Assembly (NCBI RefSeq): GCF_004000785.1
Contig: NZ_BILX01000020.1
Location: forward strand, 37,593-101,592
Length of the DNA: 64,000 nt
Direction of reading: 5' to 3'
Origin: Paenibacillus ehimensis NBRC 15659
GTDB taxonomy: Bacteria > Bacillota > Bacilli > Paenibacillales > NBRC-103111
The notes under the pieces were generated by a model that saw nothing but the letters and a program-made list of their open reading frames with translations, did no database searches and was not told the DNA's origin. Positions 24,564 to 32,417 of this stretch are shown piece after piece. The first letter of the stretch is position 1, and each line of letters opens with the position of its first letter. The translations under genes were made by a program, and so were the position numbers.

Positions 24564-26597
24564 TTAGACTTTAAATTTCGCGACGGTTTCTTGAAGCTCT
24601 TCCGCCATTTTGCTCAGCAGCGCGGAGGAAGATGCGATTTCTTCCATAGAAGCAAGCTGCTCTTCCGTGCTTGCCGCCACTTGTTCGATGCACGCCGCGG
24701 TATCTTCGGAAATATGCGATACGGCATCGACGGCGTTCAAGACATTTTCGGAATTTGCGGCCATTCCTTGCGTCGCTTGCGACACCTGAGCGATTTGAAC
24801 GGTTACGCTGTCCAGCGAACTCAGGATTTGCTCAAACGACTTGCCTGCAATGTCCGCCTTAAGCATACCCTGCTCCACTTCTTGCGTCACCGTTTCCATG
24901 CTGGCCGCAGTCATGTCCGTATCCTTTTGAATCGCGGCGATCAATTGCGAAATCTGCTTGGCCGAAGCGCTGGACTGCTCCGCCAATTTCTTGATTTCGG
25001 CGGCGACAACCGCAAAGCCTTTTCCCTGCTCTCCGGCCCTGGCGGCTTCGATGGAGGCATTGAGCGCAAGCAGGTTGGTCTGGGAAGCAATCTCCGCAAT
25101 CACGGTTGTGAAGGATACAATTTGCTTGGAACGGTCCCCGAGCCCCGCCACATCGTCGGACAGCGTCTTCACTTTTTGCCCGATCGCATTCATTTGATCG
25201 ATTGCGGTCCGGATCGCTTCCGTACCGTCTTGTGCCGTCTCTTGCGTATGCTGTGCCGAAGCGGAAACCGCATCGGTGTTATGGGAGATGGCCTGCAGTT
25301 GGGATGCCATATCGTTCATCTCCCGGTTCGTTTCGCCGATTTGGACCACTTGCTGCGCCGAGCCGTTTGCGATTTCTTGAACCGCCTGAGCGACCTGCTT
25401 GCCCGCTTCCGTAATTTGCTCCGAGCTGGCCGACAGCTGTTCGGCGGACGCGGCAAGCTGCATCGCATTGTCATTCACTTTGTAGATCAAGGCCCGCAGC
25501 GACGAAGCCATTTTATTAAAGTTCGAGCTTAATGCTCCCAACTCGTCGGCACGGGTGATGTCGATTTGTTTCGTCAAATCGCCTTCGCTGATCAATAGCG
25601 AAGCTTCATTAATTTTCCGCAGCGGCTTCAGAATCGAGAAAATAATTGCAGCTACCATCAAGGAGCCGATCAATGTAGACAAAAGCAGCACAATGAGCGT
25701 GGATTTCAAAATCGGAGAAGCCGCTTCGGCAATTTCCGCTTCATACATGGTGCCGGCGATTTTCCAACCCGAAGAGGCATTGGTGGAAAACATCATTTTC
25801 TTCAATGCGCCGTCCAGCTTGTACTGAAAATATCCTGTCTCGGTTTTATACAAGTTGCTCGCCATCTCGTCCTCGGCCATCTGACTTCCGATTTCGCCGG
25901 TAGGATGGTATACGTATTTCCGGTCCTTGTCCGAGATGAACACATACCCTTCTTTTCCGATACTTACCGTACGGGTAATTTCGGCAAGCTTTTTGGTCGA
26001 GATCGACATGGCTGCGACGCCCCGGCCGTCAGCCGTTTCTTTCGCAACGGTGAACACCAGGTTCCCCGTAGCCGAGGAGACATAGGGAGAAGTGATGATG
26101 ATCTTGCCCTTGTTCTCTACCGCTTGCTTAAACCAGGCACGCTCGCGAGGATCGTAATCGGCGGCAATTTTGGTCACGTCGGCGGAATCCATATACAAGC
26201 CGTTCTTGGTTCCGACGAAAACCATGTCGGCATCCTTTTCGATTTCTCTGTACATCAGAAGCTGATGACGCACCGAGTCCTGCACCCCGATATTGGAGTT
26301 GTCCGCCGCTTTTACGGCGCTTAAGTCAACGGTGCGTGACAGAACGTCGACCTGCTGCTTCTTGGCCTCGAAGAAATCGTTCAATAAAGCATCTATCAGC
26401 TTGACGGCTTCCTTCGACGACTGGACCATTTGACTGTCCACGTTTTGCCTTGCCGTTTGATACGAGACGTACGAGAGCAGAACCGTGGGAATAAGCAGTA
26501 TAACCGCGAAAGTGAAGATGAGTTTGTTTTTAATCGTAAAAAATACTTTGTCGTTCGTAGACCTTTTCCATTTGCTCCAAATCTGCGACCTATTCAT
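24564..26597 (-). CDS. methyl-accepting chemotaxis protein with dCache sensor domain
   Basis: A 677-residue chemoreceptor. TM1 lies at about 25-45 and an extracytoplasmic double-Cache domain at about 55-295 ([50 protein letters not shown]). TM2 is at about 303-325, then HAMP ([21 protein letters not shown]) and a long signalling coiled coil with the conserved tip [22 protein letters not shown]. The dCache segment is of the type that often binds amino acids or carboxylates. A weak sigma-D-like match (TAAA-N16-GTCGAATT) lies upstream. It stands alone and feeds a chemotaxis pathway encoded elsewhere. Confidence 0.9.
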   Translation of the reverse strand: MNRSQIWSKWKRSTNDKVFFTIKNKLIFTFAVILLIPTVLLSYVSYQTARQNVDSQMVQSSKEAVKLIDALLNDFFEAKKQQVDVLSRTVDLSAVKAADNSNIGVQDSVRHQLLMYREIEKDADMVFVGTKNGLYMDSADVTKIAADYDPRERAWFKQAVENKGKIIITSPYVSSATGNLVFTVAKETADGRGVAAMSISTKKLAEITRTVSIGKEGYVFISDKDRKYVYHPTGEIGSQMAEDEMASNLYKTETGYFQYKLDGALKKMMFSTNASSGWKIAGTMYEAEIAEAASPILKSTLIVLLLSTLIGSLMVAAIIFSILKPLRKINEASLLISEGDLTKQIDITRADELGALSSNFNKMASSLRALIYKVNDNAMQLAASAEQLSASSEQITEAGKQVAQAVQEIANGSAQQVVQIGETNREMNDMASQLQAISHNTDAVSASAQHTQETAQDGTEAIRTAIDQMNAIGQKVKTLSDDVAGLGDRSKQIVSFTTVIAEIASQTNLLALNASIEAARAGEQGKGFAVVAAEIKKLAEQSSASAKQISQLIAAIQKDTDMTAASMETVTQEVEQGMLKADIAGKSFEQILSSLDSVTVQIAQVSQATQGMAANSENVLNAVDAVSHISEDTAACIEQVAASTEEQLASMEEIASSSALLSKMAEELQETVAKFKV

Positions 26598-27136
26598 TTT
26601 TCTGCCCGCCCTTAGATGAAATTTATTGAATCCTGGTACAATACCCCCTTATATTTAATTCGACATATGACAACCAACTTTTTAACGGTATTTTTTGACA
26701 ATCAATTAGGCGGCAGTAGGCTAACGCGGCGCACCGGCCATTACAGCCACCGGGCCGGTTCCTTCTTAGCGCGGATAGCGGAAGCATGGCGTGTCCAGGG
26801 AGTTCATCCATACTTCTTATGTATCACGTTGCCGCCGGGATTTTGCTCCGCGATCGTACGGTGCAGCTTCAAGCCGAACGCATGGCCGCCTGCACGATCC
26901 GTGCATCCAAGTCCGCAGGATCGTGCTTTCCGAGGCTGACGCCGCCCCCGGCACTGGCGGTTTTGCAAGCCAAGCATAGCAGCGCGCTTGTCAACAGCAG
27001 CATTTTTTTCATGGCGGCTCCGGTTTTCAGCATCCTTTCAGCCCCTTCCGTCATCATGCGGAAATGGACGCTGCTGCCGCTCCGAATGGCTCACCCGCGC
27101 TGCAGCTCGACCAATTATCGCTCTCCAGTCTAAAGA
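26598..27136. other. 540-bp region largely without recognisable genes
   Basis: It lies between the chemoreceptor and the cysteine dioxygenase. The left 120 bases are AT-rich and probably hold the chemoreceptor promoter. The rest is GC-rich with several dyads, for example GCACGATCC (26892-26900) with GGATCGTGC (26918-26926). The only plausible gene is the tiny minus-strand frame listed separately. It may be a decayed gene. Confidence 0.4.
26869..27012 (-). CDS. possible 47-residue exported peptide or gene remnant
   Basis: MKKMLLLTSALLCLACKTASA is a textbook signal sequence, with either a lipobox-like LLCLAC or a cleavage site after ASA. It is followed by only about 26 polar residues. GGAG lies six bases upstream of ATG 27012. 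The mature part (GKHDPADLDARIVQAAMRSA) is too short for a recognisable domain. It could be a truncated lipoprotein gene or a small secreted peptide. Confidence 0.3.
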   Translation of the reverse strand: MKKMLLLTSALLCLACKTASAGGGVSLGKHDPADLDARIVQAAMRSA

Positions 27137-27634
27137 TTAGATGACGTAATCCAGCACCTGCTCGTAGGGAAAATACGATTTCCCGGCAGGCGCGGGAGCA
27201 TACAGATGGAAAGCCACCGCGCGCTGCGGGCCGGAATTGCGCAGCTGATGAATCTGTTTTTTCGGCGCGTAGTAGTAGCTTCCTTCTTCAATTTCGACCT
27301 CCCCGGATAAGCAAGGGTATCCGTAGCCGTCCAGCCGGAACATCCGGTTCGTGAGCTTGCCTTCGAGCAGCCGCGCGCAGCCGACGGATACGCCGTGATC
27401 GTGAATATACGTTTCGGTACCGGGAGGGAGATGGATCAGCACCGCTTCGGCGGCATCGGTCCGGCACAGGCATGTTCTCCCGTAAGGCAAGTCTGCAGGC
27501 TCCGCAATGAAGGGCGACAAGGCTTCAAGCGACAAATCCATGCCTCTCATGATCGCTTGAAGCTGCTTGGGCGAGGTTCTGCGCAAAGGCGGCAGCGTGT
27601 TCAGAACCCGTTCGATGGTTTCGATCCGGTTCAT
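27137..27634 (-). CDS. cysteine dioxygenase type I family protein (cupin)
   Basis: A 165-residue cupin. The iron ligands are in YIHDHGVS (His-x-His) and in FHLYAP, and the cupin strands include SYYYAPKKQIHQLRNSG. This family oxidises cysteine to cysteine sulfinate with O2. The fit is at family level, so a related thiol dioxygenase is possible. A GGAGG precedes the ATG. Confidence 0.85.
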   Translation of the reverse strand: MNRIETIERVLNTLPPLRRTSPKQLQAIMRGMDLSLEALSPFIAEPADLPYGRTCLCRTDAAEAVLIHLPPGTETYIHDHGVSVGCARLLEGKLTNRMFRLDGYGYPCLSGEVEIEEGSYYYAPKKQIHQLRNSGPQRAVAFHLYAPAPAGKSYFPYEQVLDYVI

Positions 27635-27756
27635 GGGCTTCCTCCGTTCATAACATTCTTTTACCGCTTTAATAAGTTCAGCTTATAATCCAATATATTC
27701 CTCTTATAACCAAAAAGTTACCTTTTCGTACAAAGCGGCGGCAATTTCCTCTTTTC

Positions 27757-27812
27757 CTTAAGAATGTTTTAAGGTTTTGAATCGTTCGTCGTTAAGATTT
27801 GCCGGTTATACT
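27757..27812 (+). promoter_or_regulatory. CiaR-like direct repeat and promoter of the first two-component system
   Basis: CTTAAG-N5-TTTAAG (27757-27773) is an 11-bp-spaced direct repeat of the kind bound by OmpR/PhoB-family regulators. It equals the pneumococcal CiaR consensus TTTAAG-N5-TTTAAG except for one base. A TATACT -10 lies at 27807-27812 with a poor -35, as expected for an activated promoter. The same pattern occurs at 50821. Confidence 0.5.
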
Positions 27813-27837
27813 AGGCTACAGTCAACGTTAGGAAAGG

Positions 27838-27930
27838 GGAGTGGGCTGCATGCCGTTTGTCAAGGCTATCCCGGCGTGATATGCTTTTTTTGTCGTCGGC
27901 GCTGCCCGGAAAGCACGCCGACCCCACTCC
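27838..27930 (+). promoter_or_regulatory. structured leader with candidate attenuator upstream of the response regulator
   Basis: GGAGTGGG (27838-27845) can pair with CCCACTCC (27923-27930). That pairing would close off the SD of a nine-codon frame. Alternatively GCATGCCG (27848-27855) pairs with CGGC and ATGC (27872-27884), directly followed by seven T residues (27885-27891), a terminator-like arrangement. The two folds compete for overlapping sequence. Confidence 0.4.
27850..27879 (+). CDS. candidate nine-residue leader peptide MPFVKAIPA
   Basis: ATG at 27850 is preceded by GGAAAGGGGAG (27831-27841) at eight-base spacing and ends at TGA 27877-27879, just before the T-tract at 27885. Its position in a leader with alternative folds suggests a regulatory upstream frame. 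No run of one amino acid points to a specific signal. Confidence 0.3.
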   Translation: MPFVKAIPA

Positions 27931-27970
27931 GAAGCACCCGTGATTTTGGAACGAAAAGGAGGTCGGCCCC

Positions 27971-28663
27971 GTGGCGCAGCCTACCATATTGCTCGTCGAC
28001 GACGAGAAAGAAATTATCGATTTGCTGGAAATTTATTTGAAAAACGAAGGTTACCGCCTGCTGCGCGCAGGCAATGGCATCGAAGCGTTACACGTGCTGC
28101 AAAAGGAAGACGTCGATCTGATTGTGCTCGACATCATGATGCCGAAGATGGACGGCATCGAAGCCTGTCTGAAAATACGCGAACAGAAGCATATGCCGAT
28201 CATCATGCTGTCCGCCAAAAGCCAGGACATGGACAAAATTCTCGGCCTGAGCACCGGCGCGGACGATTACGTGACCAAGCCGTTCAATCCGCTTGAGCTG
28301 GTCGCCCGGATCAAGTCGCAGCTTCGCCGCTACACCCGGCTCAATGTGCAGCGGCCGAATAAGGAACACGAGCTGGAAATCGATGAGCTGACGATCAATA
28401 CCGCGACGCACGAGGTTAAGCTGGACGGGCGGGATATCAAGCTGACACCGCGCGAATTTGCCATTCTGGAGCTGCTGGCCCGTCACCGCGGTACCGTTTG
28501 GAGCATCGAGAAAATTTACGAAGCCGTATGGAAGGAAGCGTATTTCGATTCGGACAATACCGTAATGGTTCATATCCGGAAAATTCGGGAGAAAATCGAG
28601 GAAAATCCGCGAAAACCGAAGTTTATTAAAACGGTTTGGGGAGTGGGATATAAAGTTGAGTAA
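27971..28663 (+). CDS. OmpR/PhoB-family response regulator (VanR-like)
   Basis: A 230-residue regulator. The receiver domain has the acidic pair DDE, phospho-acceptor Asp in IVLDIMMP, Ser in MLSAKS and Lys in VTKPF. The C-terminal winged helix is LTPREFAILELLARHRGTVWS...DNTVMVHIRKIREK. The start is GTG, eight bases after AAAGGAGG. It overlaps the histidine kinase gene by eight bases. It probably acts with that kinase on envelope stress or antibiotic signals. The repeat at 27757 may be its own target. Confidence 0.9.
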   Translation: MAQPTILLVDDEKEIIDLLEIYLKNEGYRLLRAGNGIEALHVLQKEDVDLIVLDIMMPKMDGIEACLKIREQKHMPIIMLSAKSQDMDKILGLSTGADDYVTKPFNPLELVARIKSQLRRYTRLNVQRPNKEHELEIDELTINTATHEVKLDGRDIKLTPREFAILELLARHRGTVWSIEKIYEAVWKEAYFDSDNTVMVHIRKIREKIEENPRKPKFIKTVWGVGYKVE

Positions 28664-30464
28664 AAAAGAGAAGATCAAACGGCCGCGCAAGCCCGTGCTT
28701 GACCGCTTCCCGTTCACCTGGTTCCCCTTCAATTTGCTGCGGGGCATGATCCTGTTCCTCCAAGACCTGTACAGAATGGGGCGTACCCAAGTGCAGCGCA
28801 GCATCCGGCTGCAGCTGATGCTGACCTTTGCCTTCTGTCTCGGCGTGTCGCTGATATTCTACGCCATCAGCTCGGCTCTGTTCGGCGCCGTCAACAAGAG
28901 TACGGTCATCGATTACAGCCAAGGGATGGAAAGCATCGATCGTGAAGCCCGTTCGCTTGCGGACCGGTTCCTTACGCCTTCGCGGTACAGCGGCAGCGAA
29001 GACGAGACAAGCGACGAATCCTCCGGCTCTGATCCGAATGCAGCAGTCGAATCCGGAAAACAGCAAGCGGCCGTGCCTCCGGGCTCCGCAGCAGGCGGGG
29101 GAACGCTGACGCCCAATGCCGGTGCAGCGGTTCCTGTCCCTGGCGTAAACGGCCAAGAGTCCGGCGGCGTGCCCGCGGCCCCGGCAGCCCCTCCGCAAGT
29201 TGTGCCGCAGCCGAATCCGCCGAATAGCCGGCAGGGAGAGAAAGTGGAAGACGCAGCCGTGCAGCGCAAAAATTTTGAGAATACGGTCAAACGGCTCGCC
29301 ACCTACAACAAGCTCAAAATCGTCATTACGGATCTGGAAGGCAAAGTCGTCTTCCGCAGCGAGAATGCGCCGGAAACGTACGTCGACGTGCACAGCGTCA
29401 TCCGCAACGCGATGGAAACGCGCAACCGGGAATCCGACTCCCGTTCGGAGTTTTCCAGCTTTTATCCGGTGACCTATAACAATCAGAAGGCATACTTAAT
29501 CGTCAGCGGCATCCCTCAGCCGAACATCAGCTACCATAAGGGCGAGAACCCGCTTTCCATCTTGGCATCGCTTGCCGTCTTCATCTTTCTGTTTTACTTT
29601 TTAACGCAGCGGAAAATGAGATATATCGAGGAGCTTGCGAGCGGGCTTCGGATTATCGCTACAGGCAATCTGGACCACCGGGTCGTCGAGCGTTCTCAGG
29701 ACGAGCTCGGATCGCTGGCGAGGGACATGAACTTTATGGTGACGGATCTGCAGCGCAGAATCGAAGAGGAACGGCGCGCCGAGCAGCTCAAGAACGAGCT
29801 GATCACGAACGTTTCGCACGATTTGCGCACGCCGCTGACGCTCATCATGGGGTACTTGCGGCTGCTGCACGACAAAAATTTCGAAACGCCCGAGCAGGCC
29901 GCCGGATATGTCAGTATCGCTTATAGCAAATCGGAGAAGCTGAAAGGATTAATCGATGATCTGTTCGAGTTTACGAAGCTCTCCAATCATGACGTTCCGC
30001 TGCACAAGAAGGGCGTCGTCATTAACGAGGTGCTGGAGCAGCTGCTGGAGGAATATGTGACCCTCAGCGAGGAGCAGCAGCTCACGCTGATCCGCAGTCT
30101 CCCGCAGGAGCGGCTGCCGGTGCGCATCGACGTGGACAAAATGATCCGCGTGTTCGAAAACCTGCTCGGCAACGCGATCAAGTACAGCCCCAAGCCCGGC
30201 GTGATCACCTTCGGCATGATCCGCGAGAACGGGCACGCGATCATCCGTATCTCCAACAAAGCGGACGCTTTGACCCGCGATGAGCTGGAGCAGCTGTTCG
30301 ACCGCTTTTACCGGGTCGATAAAGCCCGGACGTCCGAGACCGGAGGCTCGGGACTGGGTCTTGCGATCGCAAGAAGCATCGTCGAATCGCACGAAGGCAG
30401 CATTTGGGCCGAGTCGGAGAACGGCGAAATCCATTTTTACGTGAAGCTGAAGCTGGCATCTTAG
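28656..30464 (+). CDS. sensor histidine kinase with long low-complexity extracellular insert
   Basis: A 602-residue kinase. It has a basic cytoplasmic N-terminus, TM1 at about 51-75, an extracytoplasmic region to about 297, TM2 at about 298-320 and HAMP. The H-box is NVSHDLRTPL near 385, the N-box LLGNAIKYS near 500, and the G-boxes include GGSGLGLAIARS. Residues about 110-205 are a Ser/Gly then Pro/Ala/Gly-rich tract of low complexity that interrupts the sensor, and a folded part with VITDLEGKVVFRSENAPETYV follows. It begins with TTG inside the response-regulator gene. Its stop codon lies in the terminator hairpin. Confidence 0.9.
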   Translation: MSKKEKIKRPRKPVLDRFPFTWFPFNLLRGMILFLQDLYRMGRTQVQRSIRLQLMLTFAFCLGVSLIFYAISSALFGAVNKSTVIDYSQGMESIDREARSLADRFLTPSRYSGSEDETSDESSGSDPNAAVESGKQQAAVPPGSAAGGGTLTPNAGAAVPVPGVNGQESGGVPAAPAAPPQVVPQPNPPNSRQGEKVEDAAVQRKNFENTVKRLATYNKLKIVITDLEGKVVFRSENAPETYVDVHSVIRNAMETRNRESDSRSEFSSFYPVTYNNQKAYLIVSGIPQPNISYHKGENPLSILASLAVFIFLFYFLTQRKMRYIEELASGLRIIATGNLDHRVVERSQDELGSLARDMNFMVTDLQRRIEEERRAEQLKNELITNVSHDLRTPLTLIMGYLRLLHDKNFETPEQAAGYVSIAYSKSEKLKGLIDDLFEFTKLSNHDVPLHKKGVVINEVLEQLLEEYVTLSEEQQLTLIRSLPQERLPVRIDVDKMIRVFENLLGNAIKYSPKPGVITFGMIRENGHAIIRISNKADALTRDELEQLFDRFYRVDKARTSETGGSGLGLAIARSIVESHEGSIWAESENGEIHFYVKLKLAS

Positions 30465-30477
30465 ATGCCGGCTTTTT
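30451..30477 (+). terminator. intrinsic terminator overlapping the kinase stop codon
   Basis: AGCTGGCATC (30451-30460) pairs with GATGCCGGCT (30464-30473) around a three-base loop that includes part of the TAG stop. Five T residues follow. Confidence 0.75.
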
Positions 30478-30600
30478 GGCTTGAGCGTTGCAGATAAAGC
30501 GGCCGTTCGCCTCGGAAGGCTATACGCGGTATAATGGAGCGGACAACGCGGCAACGATGCGGCCCGTACGGAACGCATCGCAAGAATGGAGAATCGGATC

Positions 30601-31398
30601 ATGAGACATGGATTTTTGCTGGATTTGGACGGAACGCTGTACCATGGAGACCGCCCGATCCCTTATGCGGCGGAATTTATCCGCTGGCTGCGGGAGAAAG
30701 GACACCCGTTCTTATATGTGACCAACAATTCGTCGCGGACGCCCGAGCAAGTTGCGGCGCACCTCATCCAGACCGGGATTGAAGCCAGGCCGGAGGAAGT
30801 GCTCACGTCCTCGCAAGCGGCGGTGATGTATTTGCAGGAAACCGGCGCCCGGACCGGACGCGTGCTCTGTATCGGCGAGCAAGGGCTGAAAACGGCCCTC
30901 GAGGACGGCGGCTTCGAGCCGGTCGCGGAGGACGCCCCGGAGGGAACCGTCGCGGCGGTCGTCCAAGGCATCGACCGTACGTTCCATTACGGCAAGCTGC
31001 TTGCAGCCGTCCGCCACATCCGCGGCGGAGCTCCGTACATCCTGACGAATCCCGATCATCTGCTGCCGTGGAACGGCGAGCTGACACCGGGAGCCGGCTC
31101 CATCGCGGCTTCGATCGAACGGGCTGGCGAAACGCCGCCCGTTGTCATCGGGAAGCCTTCGCCGATCATTATGCGCTACGCCGTCGCCAAGCTGGGACTG
31201 GCCCCTGCGGAGATTTGGACGGTCGGGGACAACCTGAACACCGATATCCGCGGCGGGGCCGACGCAGGCTGCCGGACGGCGCTTGTGCTCACCGGACTGG
31301 CCAACGCCGCCAATGTGGACGAGCAGATGGCCCGGACGGGCGTGCGTCCCGAGCGGATCTGCGCGCATCTGATGGAGCTGGCGGAAAGCCTCGGCTAA
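30601..31398 (+). CDS. HAD-superfamily phosphatase, NagD/p-nitrophenylphosphatase type
   Basis: A 265-residue HAD-IIA enzyme: motif I LLDLDGTLYHGD with nucleophile Asp, motif II VTNNSSRTP, Lys in VVIGKPSP, and motif IV WTVGDNLNTDI. The large C2 cap lies between motifs II and III. Members dephosphorylate small phosphometabolites. ATG 30601 is chosen because GGAG lies nine bases upstream. Its stop overlaps the stop of the convergent gene. Confidence 0.9.
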   Translation: MRHGFLLDLDGTLYHGDRPIPYAAEFIRWLREKGHPFLYVTNNSSRTPEQVAAHLIQTGIEARPEEVLTSSQAAVMYLQETGARTGRVLCIGEQGLKTALEDGGFEPVAEDAPEGTVAAVVQGIDRTFHYGKLLAAVRHIRGGAPYILTNPDHLLPWNGELTPGAGSIAASIERAGETPPVVIGKPSPIIMRYAVAKLGLAPAEIWTVGDNLNTDIRGGADAGCRTALVLTGLANAANVDEQMARTGVRPERICAHLMELAESLG

Positions 31399-32273
31399 TC
31401 GACCGCATGCTGCTTCCGGATTTCGCCGATCCGGCGAATGTGGACGTTCGCGTGGCCGGCCATCATTTTCATCAGGCGGCCGGCCGTCTCTTCCCTGCCG
31501 GAGGCGATGACGCTGCGCGCCAGCGCTCCCGGCGTATGCTCGCATACGCAGAGCACGTGCTCGCGGAGCAGCCGAAACAGCGCGGCCTCGGCGCGGACCG
31601 GCCGCGCGGCGTATCGCATGCCCGCGGCCCACGCGTCCTGCGAGAAGCCGTTGCCGTTGTAGACGCGTCCGCGCTCCGGCCCGGCCAAAGCGAACTTGAG
31701 CTTGTGCAGCGCCGCAAGCTCCAGATCCACCACATGGAGCACCTGCTCGCGGATGCTCCATGTGCCGGGCGCCCGGGCCAGATCGAGCCCGGCCTCGCCA
31801 AGCCCCGCCAGCGCGGCCTCCAGCCGGTCCGGCCCCGCTGCGAACAAAGCGAGCGTTTCCTCATCGCTCGGAAACAGCTCCTGCCAGTACGCCGCGCGGT
31901 AGCCCTCCGGCGTCGTGATCGTGACGGTCCGCCAGCAGCCCGGCTCCGTCTCGTCCAACCAGCGCCCGCCCGCTGCCGCGGCGCGATGCTGGAGCCGCTC
32001 CAGCGCCTCGCCGGCCGGCGCTGTCACATAGAACCGGCCGCCGGGCGACAGCTCCCGGCAGCCCGGGGCTTGCAGGCGGCGGAGCGCCTCCGCCGCCGTG
32101 CCTTCCGCGGCGAGCAGCGCTGCATCGCCGCCCAGCAGACGCAGCAGCGCATAGCCCGCTGCCGCGCGCAGCTCCAGGCGCTCCCAGCCGAGCGCCTCCT
32201 CGTAAAAGCGCAGCGCCGCCGTCACCTCCGGCACGCGCAGCAGCAGCTTCGCTTGAACCGTGCTGGTCTCCAT
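31395..32273 (-). CDS. VOC (glyoxalase-like) domain fused to a DinB-like domain
   Basis: A 292-residue two-domain protein. Residues about 5-130 form a vicinal-oxygen-chelate fold (AKLLLRVPEVTAALRFYEEALGWERLEL ... TITTPEGYRAAYWQEL). Residues about 140-290 form a four-helix DinB/YfiT-like domain with metal-type histidines (SIREQVLHVVDLEL, MAGHANVHIRRIGEIRK). DinB-like domains often act as thiol-dependent metal enzymes. GC and alanine content are very high. The gene overlaps the HAD gene by four bases, tail to tail, with no room for a separate terminator. Confidence 0.75.
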   Translation of the reverse strand: METSTVQAKLLLRVPEVTAALRFYEEALGWERLELRAAAGYALLRLLGGDAALLAAEGTAAEALRRLQAPGCRELSPGGRFYVTAPAGEALERLQHRAAAAGGRWLDETEPGCWRTVTITTPEGYRAAYWQELFPSDEETLALFAAGPDRLEAALAGLGEAGLDLARAPGTWSIREQVLHVVDLELAALHKLKFALAGPERGRVYNGNGFSQDAWAAGMRYAARPVRAEAALFRLLREHVLCVCEHTPGALARSVIASGREETAGRLMKMMAGHANVHIRRIGEIRKQHAVD

Positions 32274-32350
32274 TCGCTTTCCCCCTTTGCGGAAGCTGAG
32301 GCTAGTTAGCCCTATTTTACCATATCCGGTCTAGCGAACGGCGAAAACGA

Positions 32351-32382
32351 ACAAACACCGCCCTTGGCGAAAGAGCGGTGCT
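32351..32382 (-). terminator. terminator of the symporter gene
   Basis: On the minus strand CACCGC (32380-32375) pairs with GCGGTG (32361-32356), followed by TTTGTT. Confidence 0.65.
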
Positions 32383-32417
32383 TGCATCGGTTCATCGTAT
32401 TTTATTCCAGTTTCGTA

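Noticed and set aside
26598..27136. tRNA or other classical RNA gene in the gene-poor stretch
   Set aside because: No cloverleaf, T-arm GTTCGA sequence or other RNA signature was found.
31068..32309. A 413-codon plus-strand frame over the HAD and VOC-DinB genes
   Set aside because: It is an Arg/Ala-rich composition typical of antisense frames in high-GC DNA, and both true genes beneath it have motifs.
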